DNA of 64,000 nucleotides from Archilochus colubris (taxonomy: Eukaryota; Chordata; Aves; Apodiformes; Trochilidae): positions 12,532,401 to 12,596,400 of the forward strand of contig CM041086.1 in the NCBI GenBank assembly GCA_023079485.1, in the 5' to 3' direction. The notes beneath the pieces were generated by a model that saw nothing but the letters and a program-made list of their open reading frames with translations, was not told where the DNA came from and searched no databases. Both the position numbers and the translations under genes were made by a program. The first letter of the stretch is position 1. The number at the start of each line of letters is the position of its first letter. Positions 1 through 12,300 of the stretch are shown in pieces.

Positions 1-1456
1 TTAAAGAAAGAAGAAAAAAGGCAGGGTGGGAAAGGAAAGAGCTATTTTACAGCTACTTCTGTCACAAAGAAGAAAGTTGATTATCACTCTTTGATAAGGA
101 AGAAGAAAGCTGTCTAATGCTTCTAAAGCTAAGCCGCTATATAATTTCCCTTTAAGTTCTTTGACTTTCCCCCACCAGCCTTTCTTGTGCAAGGTTACAT
201 GCAAAAAAAAAGAAAAAAAGAAAACAATTGGGTTTCTGGCTCTTTTCAAAAGCACATATGAGGATCTTTCAACTCCTGAGAGTGACCAAAAGCAGACTGT
301 GTGAGAAAGCTTGCTGAATATCAGCGTATCCTTGTAAAGGCAAAAAGAGCCGAAGCAAAGAACAATCTAGGGCAAGCCTTAAAAAACCAGAATAATTTTG
401 GAAGACACATAGCTGGAGTGGAGGGGGAAATAGCTTCCTGTATATCTTCAAAACTCCCACATAGGTTTACATGAATATTCTCAGTTCCCGCAGGACACAG
501 GTGTACAAACACACCATTCCCAGTGAGATTCCCACCAGGATGCTGAGTGAGGACGTGTCTGTAAGGACTGAAACTGCTGTGCTTGTAGCAGCCCTATGGC
601 AGGATCTGCCTGGTTTTATCTCAAATCCCTGTTCTCTCCATATCTTGCAGGTACTCAGTAAATGCTGTCCAAAACAAATTCCCTCTGAAACTCAAGCACT
701 GCACAGTCCTGCTCTCTTCATGAGTGGTCTTTACCTTAACAATACATCAGAGCACTGATATACCCATAGGTTTTGTTCCACAGCTTGTGGTTTTCCATTT
801 TCCCAGGAACTCCGTGCCAGGTTCAGTGCTGCAGCACAATTACAAATCTTCAGTGACCTTCTACACACCCCACACCCCCCCCAGCCCTCTACTCCAGCGA
901 TTAAAATTGATTTTTCTCCTTCTCACCACAGAACAATCTCACGTGCTGTCCTTGCTTTACTATTAGACAATGTAAAGTTGCATCCAAAGCAGAAGATGTG
1001 AAATCAGGCTTTTGTGGAGCCCTGAAAGCAATTAGTCTCAGCAGCCAGCACTAAGGGGACAATGTGTAACCATCTCCTCCTGTCCAACATGCCCTGGAAC
1101 AGGCTGCTTTCACCTTACAGCAGGATGCATCCAAAGCACCAGGACCTGCCCAGGGGCTGTGCAAAACACCGAGGCAGTGACTGATATTAACTGGATTCGG
1201 AAGCATGAAGTGAATTTCAGTAATTAATCCTACAAGAAGCAAAGATGAAAGAACTATTAAGAACACAACAAGCTATTAGCAGACTACTGAAGGTATACTT
1301 TTCACATTCAAACACCCTGATTTTCTGAAGAGACACGGGTCCTTTTTCTTAGATGATGAAGAAATTACAAGGAAGTACCTAACAAGATATATATGACTGC
1401 ATATGGCATGTTCTACAATCAGAGACAGCTAAAGAAAATACAACCACTTCACCCAT
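1..1456. other. Unique non-coding DNA, no gene seen
   Basis: No open frame here exceeds about 95 codons and none resembles a known protein. The only low-complexity features are an A-rich tract near 202-226 and a short C run near 872-880. A cttgcag sequence near 640 has the look of a splice acceptor, but no coding frame with a matching donor follows it. I see no repeat family member. Confidence 0.6.
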
Positions 1457-1921
1457 TCATAGAATCATGGAAAGTTGGGAGTTGGAAGGGACCTCAAAAG
1501 ATCATCAAGCCCAACCTCCCCTGGCAAAGCAGGGTCACGTCCAGCAGGTCCCACAGGAACGCATCCAGGTGGGCTTTGAGTGTCTCCATGGAAGGAGATT
1601 CCACACCCTCCCTGGGCAGCCCGTGCCAGGGCCCTGTCACCCTCACAGTGAAAAAATTCTTCCTTATATTTATATGTAACCACTTGTGCTCCAGTTTATA
1701 ACCATTGCCCTTTATCCTAATGTTAATTACCCCTGAGAAAAGCTTTACTCCATCCTCCCGGTACTCGCCCATTACATATTTATAAATATTGATGAGGTCA
1801 ACCCTCATTCTCCTCTTCTCCAAGCTGCAGAGTCCCAGCTCCCTCAGCCTCTCCTCATAAGGGAGATGTTCCACTCCCTTCATCATCTTTGTTGCTCTGC
1901 ACTGGACTCTCTCAAGCAGTT
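1457..1921 (-). mobile_element. CR1 non-LTR retrotransposon, 5'-truncated fragment
   Basis: This is the 3' part of a CR1 LINE inserted in reverse orientation, so its 3' terminus is at the low-coordinate end (tcatagaatcatgg near 1457). The minus strand keeps an open frame of 130 codons (1886 to 1494). It contains conserved CR1 reverse-transcriptase C-terminal peptides: EERLRELGL, then SLEKRRMRVDLINIYKY, then NIRKNFFTVRV, then WHGLPREGVESPSME. Full CR1 elements are about 4.5 kb with two ORFs, so roughly nine tenths are missing from the 5' side, as is usual for target-primed reverse transcription. The catalytic YXDD region is absent, so it cannot be autonomous. Similarity stops near 1921, after the block that normally reads [10 protein letters not shown] do not assign a CR1 subfamily. 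Confidence 0.93.
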
Positions 1922-2522
1922 ATTCAGAGGCACTGCTGTCCTCAGTATCCAGCAAGCTTCTTTGACCTCCTCCAAGGATGTCCCCACAATTCTGGGGTGA
2001 AGAACTTGGAAGCTCTCATGTCTGACCTCCTCTCCAGACCCCTGCAACCAGCCACTGCCCAGATCCTGAGTTTCTCCCATAGCCCAGATGTTTTACTCAC
2101 TGCCTGAGGCTCATCAGTTCTGCTCTTAAGCAGCAAATCATATCTGGACTTCTGAGTAGAGACAAAGCATTAACCTCTCTTCTCTGCAGCGTGGGCTTTC
2201 ATTTTCTTGTTATAATTATGGTTTTTGCATTGTTTTAAAATAATTAGATCAACAAATCAATACAGTCCTCTCCCACAGCAATCACAAGCAAAGGTGGCTA
2301 TTGGTAATACAGACAGTCATTAAAGCAGTGGTTGTTACCTTGTAGGCAGTTTGTCACATTTTCCAGCACAGATATTAAATAACACTGGCTTTGCTTGCCT
2401 AGTTAGAAGGTCCCATTTACACAGAGAGAAAACACAATTCAATAACCATGCTACACAAAAGGTAAGAGGCTCAAAAACGGAGCCCTGAAAGCAAGCAGTG
2501 CTTGTGAGAGAAATCACAGAAT
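1922..2522. other. Spacer between two CR1 copies, nothing recognised
   Basis: This stretch separates two CR1 fragments that lie in the same orientation. It holds no supportable ORF and no tandem repeat. It could include strongly decayed CR1 sequence upstream of the first copy, but I cannot align it by eye. Confidence 0.5.
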
Positions 2523-2795
2523 TAATCACAGAATCACCTTGGTTGGAAAAGACCTTCAAGACTGAGTCCAACATTAACCTGACGCTGACAAGTCCTTAAC
2601 TAAAACATATCCCTAAGCACTGTGTCTATACCACTCTTAAATACCCCCAGGGATGGTGACTCCACCACTGCCCTTGGCAGTCTGTTCCAATGGCTGATAA
2701 CCCTTGCAGTGAAGAAATTCTTAACATCCAGTCTAAACATCCCCTGGTGCAACTTGAGGCCATTACCTCTTGTCCTGTCACTTGTAACTTCATAG
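2523..2795 (-). mobile_element. CR1 retrotransposon 3'-end fragment
   Basis: Read on the minus strand, this is a CR1 3' end. The + strand shows the reverse-complement signature cacagaatcaccttggttgg, then aaaagaccttcaagactgagtcc, continuing through ccagggatggtgactccacc and agtgaagaaattctt to gcaacttgaggccattacct. The fragment is about 270 bp and covers the 3' UTR and the last RT codons only. It is a different CR1 lineage from the copy at 1457-1921: the 3' terminal words differ. Several substitutions and no intact frame suggest age. Cattacctcttgtcctgtcac is the last recognisable consensus, so the upper boundary is approximate. Confidence 0.88.
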
Positions 2796-3684
2796 AATGT
2801 GGCACAGGGAAGGAGGAACAGAGGTAAAGCTGAACTAAGAGGGCTGGTTACTCTGCTGAAGTCACTCTGCTTCCTCCTGCAATGTTATGAAAACTGCTGC
2901 ATTGGTTTGTATTAGGGAAAGTGTTTAATTATTTCATCATAATCCATGTTTCTAACATCCTCATGGCACTGGCTATTAATGAGGAGGTGGGAATAAAGGC
3001 ACTGAAATACAAACAACATTCATAATTTAGGATTCTTTCAAAATCCTGAAAAACACCTGTTTTGGAAGCACTGCGCCATGTGTCTGGACCACTTGTATTT
3101 TGGATGGAAGCAAAAAATCAAACAGGGTAGGAGCTGAGAAATCTTTTCAATCTTCTTAATAGAAAAAAGAAATTCATAGGAGAGACACTAAATACATTTC
3201 ATACAGAAAAGCAGGAGGGATGAAGGTGAATTCTACCTGTGCCTAAGTGACCAAGATGTTTCTAAGCACATGCCATCTAGTTCCACCCAGGGATGGTGAC
3301 CCTTCTGTGTGCTGTCTGCACTTACACAGCATTCAACATGAGCACTGCTCTACAGTTCCTACAACACATCTGTTAATCCATGGCTGATCTAAAACATCTT
3401 TAAAATAAGACTTCTCAGTTTGGAGAGTCTGGCTGTCAGAGCATTGCCATTCCTGTTGCACTGTCTTAGCACTGAATTACCCCACTGCCTATGCCCAAGA
3501 AGCTTCAGCACACCTGAGGCAGCCAACATCATTCAAGCCCTTTGCTGGTTATCAAATTGCATTGGAGCCCAATTGGAGAGTGTGAAATATAAGAACAAAA
3601 TTATTATTTTTTTAATATTCAGAAAATCTTGCTTTGAACACACTCTAGTATGTGGTCAGTCCCTCTAGAACTTTAAAGATTTCT
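2796..3684. other. Unique non-coding DNA, no gene seen
   Basis: No recognisable protein, RNA gene or tandem repeat. A 14-nt word (cccagggatggtga, near 3288) is shared with the preceding CR1 fragment, but the flanks do not match, so I do not call a repeat there. Confidence 0.5.
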
Positions 3685-4358
3685 GATGGGTCCTGGACTT
3701 GGGTGGGGGTGGACCAGAAGCTCAACAGGAACAGTCAGTGTGTGCTTGTAGCTCAGAAAGCCAACCAGGTCCTGGGCTGCCTCAAAAAAAGCACAGAGTG
3801 ATTCTCTCTGTCTCCTCTGATCCTTTGAGACCCCACCTGGAGTACTGTGTCCAGTTCTGGAGTACCCAACATAAGAAGGACATAGAACTCCTGGAAAATG
3901 TCCATAGGAGAGCCACTAAAATGGCCAGAGGGCTGGAGCACCTCCCTATGAATACAGACTGAGGAAGTTGGGGTTGTTCAGCCTGGAGAAGAGGAGGCTT
4001 CAGAGCAACTGTCCAATATCTGAAGGGGGCTACAAGAGAACTGGGGTAGGGCTTTTTACAGAGGTGTGGGACAGGTAGTGAGGGGACAAGGGGAAAGGGC
4101 TTAAAACTTGAAGAGGGGAAATTTAGGTTGGACATTAGGAGGAAATTCTTTAATTTGAGGTTGGTGAGACACTGGCAAAGGTTGCCCAGGGAAGTTGTTG
4201 CTGCTCCTTCCCTGGAAGTGTTCAAGGCCAGGTTGGATGGAGCTTGGAGCAACCTGGGCTGGTGGGAGGTGTCCCTGTCCATGCAGGAGGGGTTGGAACA
4301 AGATGGTCTTTAAGGTCCCTTCCAACCCAAACCATTCTGTGTTTCTATGATTCTATGA
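3685..4358 (+). mobile_element. CR1 non-LTR retrotransposon, 5'-truncated, frame-broken
   Basis: A roughly 675-bp CR1 fragment in forward orientation. The first frame (3699-3962) carries the RT C-terminal peptide RPHLEYCVQFWSTQHKKDIE and then LLENVHRRATKMARGLEHL, ending at TGA (3960-3962). The continuation [14 protein letters not shown] lies in another frame, so there is at least one frameshift. Near 4128-4313 a third open piece reads [20 protein letters not shown] and then [19 protein letters not shown]. The 3' terminus is the classic CR1 tail: aaggtcccttccaacccaaa followed by ttctatgattctatgaa near 4338-4358. There is no poly(A) tail and I see no clear target-site duplication. Dead copy; about 85% of a full element is missing from the 5' side. 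Confidence 0.95.
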
Positions 4359-7300
4359 ATTACTTCTGCAAACAAAATCATTAGATAAGAATATAATATC
4401 CCAAGAGATAATAGATATGATAAGAGATAATAGTTTGAGCACAAATGAAATGTACATGAAATTCTAGCTTATTTTAACAATGGTCACCAAACAAGAATTA
4501 TTTTTTTACAAAAAGAAATCAATTGCAAAACTGTGCTTTTCATTCTGATTAAAAGAGCAGAGCATCCAAACTTAATTCTTCACTGCTTGCTTTGTCCCTG
4601 ATTTAATATAAAACCTTTCTTTGGTTTCAGGAACTCACTTCCACAGTGTCTTGTTCTGCTTTTACGACTCCATTAAGGTCACAACTCTCTGCTTCACTCA
4701 TGGAATGATCTCTTCTCTGCTCCCTTTGGCTAATATGTCACTCCAGCAGGGCTGACCTTCAAAGCTTCCAGCTTTAAAATAACTCGCTTGAAGTGGCAGT
4801 TTCATTTCCCATTTCATTTCCCATTAACTGAATAAAAGAAGTATCTGGGAGAAGGTTCTCAGATCCATTACCTTCCTTCATAAACACTGAACTCAGACTG
4901 AAAACATCAAAACCAGGTGGTCTGTTACAACGCCCATAGGTGCTCTACACATGTTCACTCCACTACTTCCTTTTTTTGTTTGTTTTTTCTTAACCCAGTC
5001 CCACCAGGAGCTCAAGTAGAACCTACATTCAGGTAGCTTCACACAAATAAGTGAGTGAAGAGTCCCAGAATATCCCATATTGCAATAATTTTTAAACCTC
5101 TTTTCACCATCTCAGCAATGTCCTTTTTCCAAGCTACACTCAAGCTGAAAATTCGGATGGCTCAACCTGCAACACCCAGAGGCAGATGATGATTTTGGAT
5201 GCACCAAGCATGCTGGTGTCCTCCCATGGGCACTGGACCCTCCCTCTTTCTAAGAAGGAGCCACAGGAAAGTTTGGCACTGGAGCCACACAGACCTGGAT
5301 CAATCCAGGGTTCAAACAGACCTCAGCTTTATGCTCAAGCCTCCCTGCCTGCCAATCTCCCAGCCAGCTGTCACTAACCTCATGTAATTATCAAAGTTAT
5401 AAGAGAAACAACATACAAGAACAAAGACTTCATTACTAGCTCTAATTAGCTTTAAGCTAAAGGGGATTAACATAATTTTCTCCTCCAATATAAATGTCAA
5501 AGGGGAAAAAAGTTTTTTGTAACCATTCCACCTAGTTTCAAGACAAGAAGAACTTGCAAATAGCCAGGGTTGGAGGAAAAAGAAGGCCTCTGAGATCAGA
5601 AGACAGCTAAAGCTATTTTTAAGTTAATGGGTGAACATTTTTTCAAATGTTTGCTTTTTGAACAAAGTGCTTTATGACAGGCTTTAGTATTTACCAGAGC
5701 ACCTCTCAGAAGCTCACAACTATTTTTCCTTTAACAAGAGAGGTGGTGGCAGATCCTTAAAAAAAACCTCATGCTTCTTCCTTCCTGGTATTTTGGTGTT
5801 TCACAGTTTATGGTTGGTTTTGTGTCACTTTGTTTTCCTGTTCTAGGGTGTGAAAATGTGAATGTGCCCAGGCTTGAACTTAGACATCAAATGAATCAAA
5901 GACATGATGCATCTATGTGTATAAACTTACAACTCTGACAGATTGAAATACAGAGGATTCTCCACTGCAGGCCCTCCAAGACTTCATCATGCTGAAACTC
6001 AATTGAAACAGCCAGGCAAGGTAAGCAGGCAAAGTATTTCTAGTTTTCAGAAAGTCTCAATACATTCTGCCTTCTCAAGGGCTTCCTTCACTTTGAGTAA
6101 AAAATCATGATATGCTACAGAAGAAAAAAAATCCAAGGGGAGATTACAGCATTGATCTGATTCTATTGCTATGATAACTTACATGCTCTTTAATAAGCTG
6201 AACAGACTGAGCTACTTGAATTTCTGACTTTTTATTTCCATGATTGATTTTTCGGTCACAAACATTGAATGTGTGCACAAAAGTGTGATTATGTCACCCT
6301 TGTTTTCCTGGGAAAAGGAAAATATCAGTTTTTCTGGTAGTTCTCTAGATTTAGAAAACTCTGTACACAGCATTATTTTTATAGCCAATTTTCTTTCATA
6401 CAGTTACTTTGATATTCCTTCAGGGAGAACAGAATTGACTCCTAAACACTGCCAACATGTGAAGAATACAGTTTTGAAGAGTGACTTCTCTCATTTAAGA
6501 ACAAACTAATTACCAGATCCTGGGTGTCCCACAGACTCTAGGAACTAGTGCCTTTGCACAGCACCCCCAAAATGAAGTATCCTCCTGAAAAATTAACACC
6601 AGGGTGTTCCAAAATGTATTTTTTCCAGGGCTATAAACTGCCCTGAGATTAAACTTCCATTTGTCACTAATATTTTCTTTACTTTACATGTCTAAAACTT
6701 GTGAGAAAACGCCGGCTCCGAGTATTCCCCAGATTACAACATACCCACATATATAATCAAGGAAGACATGACGAGGTTTGCTGAGTTACACAGCATTGAT
6801 AATCTCTTTTCATAACGTAGACTTCCCATTATAATGTCATTGAGAAACTCCCTAGTCAGGAGCTGCTCAAGATTTTAAACCCCTGAATCCCTCACTGAAG
6901 TACAAACAACAAACTGATCAGCACCACCGTGGATGCTCACAGAGATGCTTGCTGCTTTTTTGTCAGCAGCTTAAGGAAACAAAGCCATGTGCAAAGTATG
7001 GCCTGCTTTTCAGATTTGCCCCAGATTTAACAGCCCAATTTGAAATCATATTTGGAAGCACTTTCATCCAAGTGAAGTCACAAGGAGCTTTTTAAGTCTG
7101 AACACGAGCTTCTCTTTGCCCCTTTCCCTCCCGTAAACTTTGTAACAGGACTTTGCTTTCCTTGGAGGGCACATGGAAGTCTTTGCAAAGTCTCTGGCAA
7201 AATCACCTTTACCCATACAAAGCCTATTTTGCACAACTTGCTCTGTGTTCACCTTTTTTCTCCTCTTTCTCTCAGTGCTCTTCTTGATAAAGAGTCAAAT

Positions 7301-9289
7301 TAAAGTTCACTCGAGCAAAGATGCAGGAGAGAGGCTGCTAGCCTGAGGGCAGTTTCCACTCCTGAGACTCACAAGGCAGCCACTTGGAGCTGATTGCAGA
7401 CTTTCAACAACACATTTCTGACTTGACATCGGGTCACATAAGAGTTCTAAATTTAAAACCCGCTGCATTATAGTGCAAGGAATGTCTGCCTTGCACAGAC
7501 CCACTGCCCCTTCCCTGCCTACAGCCACCTCCGGCCTTCCCACACCTTCCTGAGCATCTCCACAGCTGCCACACTCTGTCCCTTTGTCCCCAGAGGGATC
7601 TCTGCAGGTGTCTCTCAGATCTACGCCACGTCTGTATTGTACTATAATTAAAACTTACCTGCCTAAAGAAAATCATGCTGTGGGTAAAAATACAATATAT
7701 TAATTCATACTATTACCTTACATTTCCTCCCAGCAGGCCATACTATTTTTAAACCCTCTATAGCTCTGATTATAGCTTGACTAACAACAGTACCAAAATA
7801 CTCCATGCTCAGCATTCCCACAGCAGACACACGCAGGTTCCTCTTTACTAACGCCCAAGTTCATTAAAAAGCCAACATCTGTTAGGCTGCCAAGCAGTTA
7901 CCAAACTATAAGCACTTCAGTCTTACCATAAGGTATTTTTTCCTATTTATACACACAGCTCAAATGCTAATCCACCCATTTCTACCACCCAGAGCAGAAC
8001 CAAACCTTTAACACTGACACTCCACCTCTGGCAGGCAGACAGCCCCAATGTGCCCATTTTGCAGCCTTGGCACCCAGACACTCCTGTCTGAACTGGGGGT
8101 GAAGCAGCCCCACAATCACACCAAGCCCTGTTTTTCTGGTTTGAACTCCAGGACAGAGCAGCCCCAGAAGCCACTGGCTCTTCTTGGACAATATAGATGG
8201 CAAAACCACCTGCTTTGTACCCTATGGTATCTCTGGTTCCTCTGGCTACTGTTGCAGCAACACCTGTGACAGCATTAATCAATATTTATTATCTGCTATT
8301 AAAATGGAGTGTAATCATCTGGCCAAGTTCATTCCTGCTATGAACAGAGACAGCTCCAGTGAATTCAATATCAGTTACATCTCTTGATTCAAGCTGGCAT
8401 AGCATGCCTGACCTTACTTTACCTCCTATCATACTCTTTGTTCTTTTCAAAAACATCTGCCAAAATAAGCACTGCATATATTTATTTTCTGGGTTTTCTG
8501 GGGCGTGTTGTGTTTTCTTAAACCATACATATAGAGGAGAAAGCTCTGAAGAAACTGTGGGCTCTAAGCCAACTTAATTATGAGAACTGTTCATTATTTT
8601 GTTTCCACCATGGCAGTCATTTGGTAGCATCACTCCTGTTTCACAAAAGCTGATTCTTGCCTGAAGTTTGGAATCAAATGGTAGCTTTGAAAGATGTTTG
8701 TCTTCTTAATTCTAACAGTGGAAAAATATGGTCTTTACTATTGTGTCAATTAAATTGTGTTAAACCTGGAAAAAAAAATTGCTCCTAGTGTAATCATGTG
8801 CCTGTGGAATCAAAGCAGGAATGTATTCAGGCTGCAGAAGAGATGCCAAAACCAAGCTGCAGGCACAAGGATGCCCCAGTCACCTACCAGTTAAATGCTT
8901 TTTGGAATTGAGGTCTCAGTGTCAAACCTGAGCTAAACTGAACTCAAAAGGGAGCATGGCCATGATCACCCAGGTTTTGGATTCATGATTCGTTAATAAT
9001 CAACTTAAATTATTCGCTATTTATCCTGCAAATGGTAACTATATATAATCTCCAGTTCACTTGCATATTGAGTTATAAGAAATATAACCCATTTTAAATT
9101 ACCTAGGTTACCCAAGCCAATAGAGATTCACCATATTCTTTACTTAATAGAATATTTGTCTCATCAGAAGCAATTACATTTTTATCATCACTTTTCATTA
9201 CTCCATTAAAAATGGTGGCACTTTAATTTTTAAAAGTCTTCAGCATTGCAGGCTGCCAGACAGCCGTTTTTACATTAAATTCTTAAAAA
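4359..9289. other. Unique AT-rich non-coding DNA
   Basis: About 4.9 kb without a supportable gene. Open frames are at most 111 codons and none resembles a known protein. Minor tandem structure: a 12-bp unit twice (ttcatttcccat, 4801-4824) and aagagataatag twice 19 bp apart (4403-4433). A block at about 8262-8420 is rich in TAAT and ATCA words and resembles conserved non-coding DNA by composition only. Confidence 0.5.
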
Positions 9290-9331
9290 TCCTAATCTAC
9301 TTTGTTTTAATCCTAATTTACTTTGTTTTAA
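9290..9331. repeat. Two-copy 21-bp tandem duplication
   Basis: The unit tcctaatctactttgttttaa at 9290-9310 is followed directly by a second copy at 9311-9331 with one mismatch (C to T at the eighth base). Near identity of the copies points to a fairly recent slippage or unequal-exchange event. No coding meaning is evident. Confidence 0.9.
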
Positions 9332-12300
9332 CCTTACTGTTTTACTGCAGTCAAAAACTCCTGCAAATTTAAGCTCACAGCATCCACTTCTACCTCTTTC
9401 CCCATCACTACAAACCTTCAAAGTTCTATTTGGCAACATTTGTGTTGAACAACAGTCACCACCTACAAGCAGGGGCTGTGGCAGGCACTGGTTGGTTTGG
9501 TTTCTGCAGAACAACAGAAGACTGCACAGTAAGTTATAGAAAAACACATTTTCGAGTCACTGGGGTGGTTTCTGAGGCTGTTTCAATGCTTTCAGGTTGT
9601 GTAGGGGATGTGAGCACGGGGCTGTCCTGGACTTCATCCCTGTCCCAGGTGCCAGGAGCTGGGCAAAGGCAGAGAGGCTGCACCCCAGCACCAGCTGCAC
9701 ACTCACTGCTGGCTGGAAAATCTGGGGCTGGGGGTGGTTTTTGTGCTGGGTCCCCAGATCTCACTCTTATCACAAACCCCCCTCCTGCTCTGGGTAGGAT
9801 CTGCCTGCAAATAATTCTTCCACACACAGGAATCCCATAGGATCAGACACAGCAGGGAACAGGGTTAGTGCTCCAGCAACCAAAGATGAGTGCACATGGT
9901 GTTTGATACCTCTGCTCTGAGGGCTGACCAGAGCAGTTTGAAATCCAACAAAAAAAAGCCAAAAAACAAAAATCATCAGAAAGGGAAAAAAAATAAATAA
10001 GCACAGCTCTTGTTTGATGGCACAGAGAGGTTACTTGAGGCAGCACATGGAATCCTCCTCCAGCCTCCTCTGGATTTCTGACCTTTCCACCACAACCTGA
10101 TGAGCCAGACAGTGCATCCTCACCAGTTTTCCTTTCCAAGCCTTTGTGCCTGAGCACAGAAATTCAAAGCTGAGGTTCAGCTTGCTGCTGCTGCTCACGG
10201 GCTCCCACATTGAGCTGAGACCCAGAAAGGAGCCAGGGTCAGGGCAGAAAAGCAGATGGTGGTGGATGAAGGGGCCTGGGGAAGTAGGTTAACTCCCCAT
10301 CCAGACACTTACTCAACCCCTTCCAGAGGGAAGGAAGGAAATAAGATCTAGACATCTCAAGCCTACACTGAATTCTGCAGGAATGCCTCACTTTCATAAT
10401 CCTAAATAACACTGAATATACCCACAACTAAGGGCTTGCTGGGATAAACCTCACTATCTTCACCAAACCACAGCAGCCAAGTAAAGTGGACATCCCAGAT
10501 TTGCAGTGTGCCATGACCTGCACAACCTGACCCAGCATAGTTTTGATAATTTAATAATTACCAATACTTGCAAAGTTTAAATAACCCAAAAGCCAGCACT
10601 GTGCCTTTGCAGCATAACAGCACATCTTACTACCAAGGATTTTGTCAGAGTTAACCTTTACACACGTGACACTTGTGTCACACACGTCACAGTACATTTT
10701 TTTGGCACGATCATCATTCCCCAAAGTGATCAGAATTTCATTGTAAACCACTCTTTTTTTTTTCTCCAGACATGAGAAATCAAATCTTCACTGCAATACT
10801 CTGTGCTCTGCACTTAAATGGAGAAGTGGACGATTAATGCCTGTGCAAGGAATAGCAGGTTGAAAAAAATGAAGAACGTTTTGGAAACGTGGGTTTGTTT
10901 TTAAGCTGCGATTACAATATTAAAGATGAGTTTTCCGAAGGGATTGCAGCCCACTCCTGAACCAGGCAATTTCCATTCTGGTAAACAGACTAAAATCTCT
11001 GGAGTTAATACCCTAGAGGTTGACCCCGTAAACACAAAAACAAATGGATAGCATGGCTGAACGGCCTGAATCCAAACAGACTCCAATTAAACAAGAGTTA
11101 AGTGCTCAGGTCTCAGTTGGGCACTCAGACCTCCGAATCCTTGTGCATAACCTCTGCCCCAATGTCAGCTTTGATACCTCCTTCACAGACACATTTTTCC
11201 TGGCCAAGCCCCAGGTACAGAAAATCTTTAATAAAACACTGATGGGAGAGATGGGAGCAGCAGTGGTCTCCCATGCTAATGAAACCAAGAGTGTACACTA
11301 AAGCTATAGAGAAACTCACTCTTGTCAGCCAAGAGCAGCAAGCACAGCCAAGCACAAAATCACTCTGTTCACACGTGCCAACAAAGAAAAGAAGGAGTTG
11401 TAACTTTACATGTATTACCATAAATCCGGCCAGAAAGCTGTTGGGATCCAGCTTAAGATTCCAGCCTGCACCTCCTCTACCCAGGGACAGACTGAGCGCT
11501 CTGTAGCCAAACCTCACAAATACCAGCTTTACTTAAATTAAAAAACTTATTTTTTTTTCTGAACTGAATTTAACCTTAATCTTAACAAAGCAATTAGCAT
11601 GGCTTCTCTTCACTGCTATTTGCAATAATTGCAAGGAAGAACTGAACATGTAGACATGCAATGGACTGCAAGAGTCCAGCAGCTTCTCTGGTCAACTTCA
11701 GCTTCTGCAGAAGGAGGCCAGGGCCAGGTCCTCCATGGGAGTTGGGTCTCCAAGCAGCATCCTCACTGTCCCATGAGCTGGCATCAGCCCCCACAGCCAG
11801 CACAGCTCAGCCTCCAGGTTGCTAGAAAAAGCTGCAGGTTTGGCTGGTTTCCCAGCTGAAGGGCCTGAAGCAGAGATGTACTGGGTGAGCAGCCTCTCAG
11901 GCAAATATAATGTCCCTTCTGGCCTTGGCTTGCACAGTCCTGGTGTGTGAAATACCCCCACCCCCTTATGAAGCATTTAGCTGCTGGACCTGCGTGTTTT
12001 CTACTACCAGGAACCACATTTGGAGGAGGATACAGATCCTCAAGCCAAGAGCAGATTAATCCATGTCATCTGCCCTGCTGGCTTGGATGACAGCAGAGCC
12101 CAGACCTCAAAGAGTGACTCAATAACCTGCTCAAGGACCTACTCTTGACCTCAAAGCTCTGAAGCTAAGAACCAAGGCTCTGCTACAATTAGCAGTCTGG
12201 GTTTGGGGTGGCACAGTTCAAGGGCTGGAAGAATCTGAGTCAGTTCACATTTAAGGCCCCAAGCTGGCTGATTAACCTGACATGTCAAGGGGGAGCTGGA

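Noticed and set aside
3270..3310. Possible extra CR1 scrap (catctagttccacccaggga followed by tggtgac)
   Set aside because: Two short CR1-like words occur side by side, but in an order not found in CR1 and without matching flanks.
3782..4282. 166-codon minus-strand open frame
   Set aside because: It is the antisense of the CR1 reverse-transcriptase remnant and not an independent gene.
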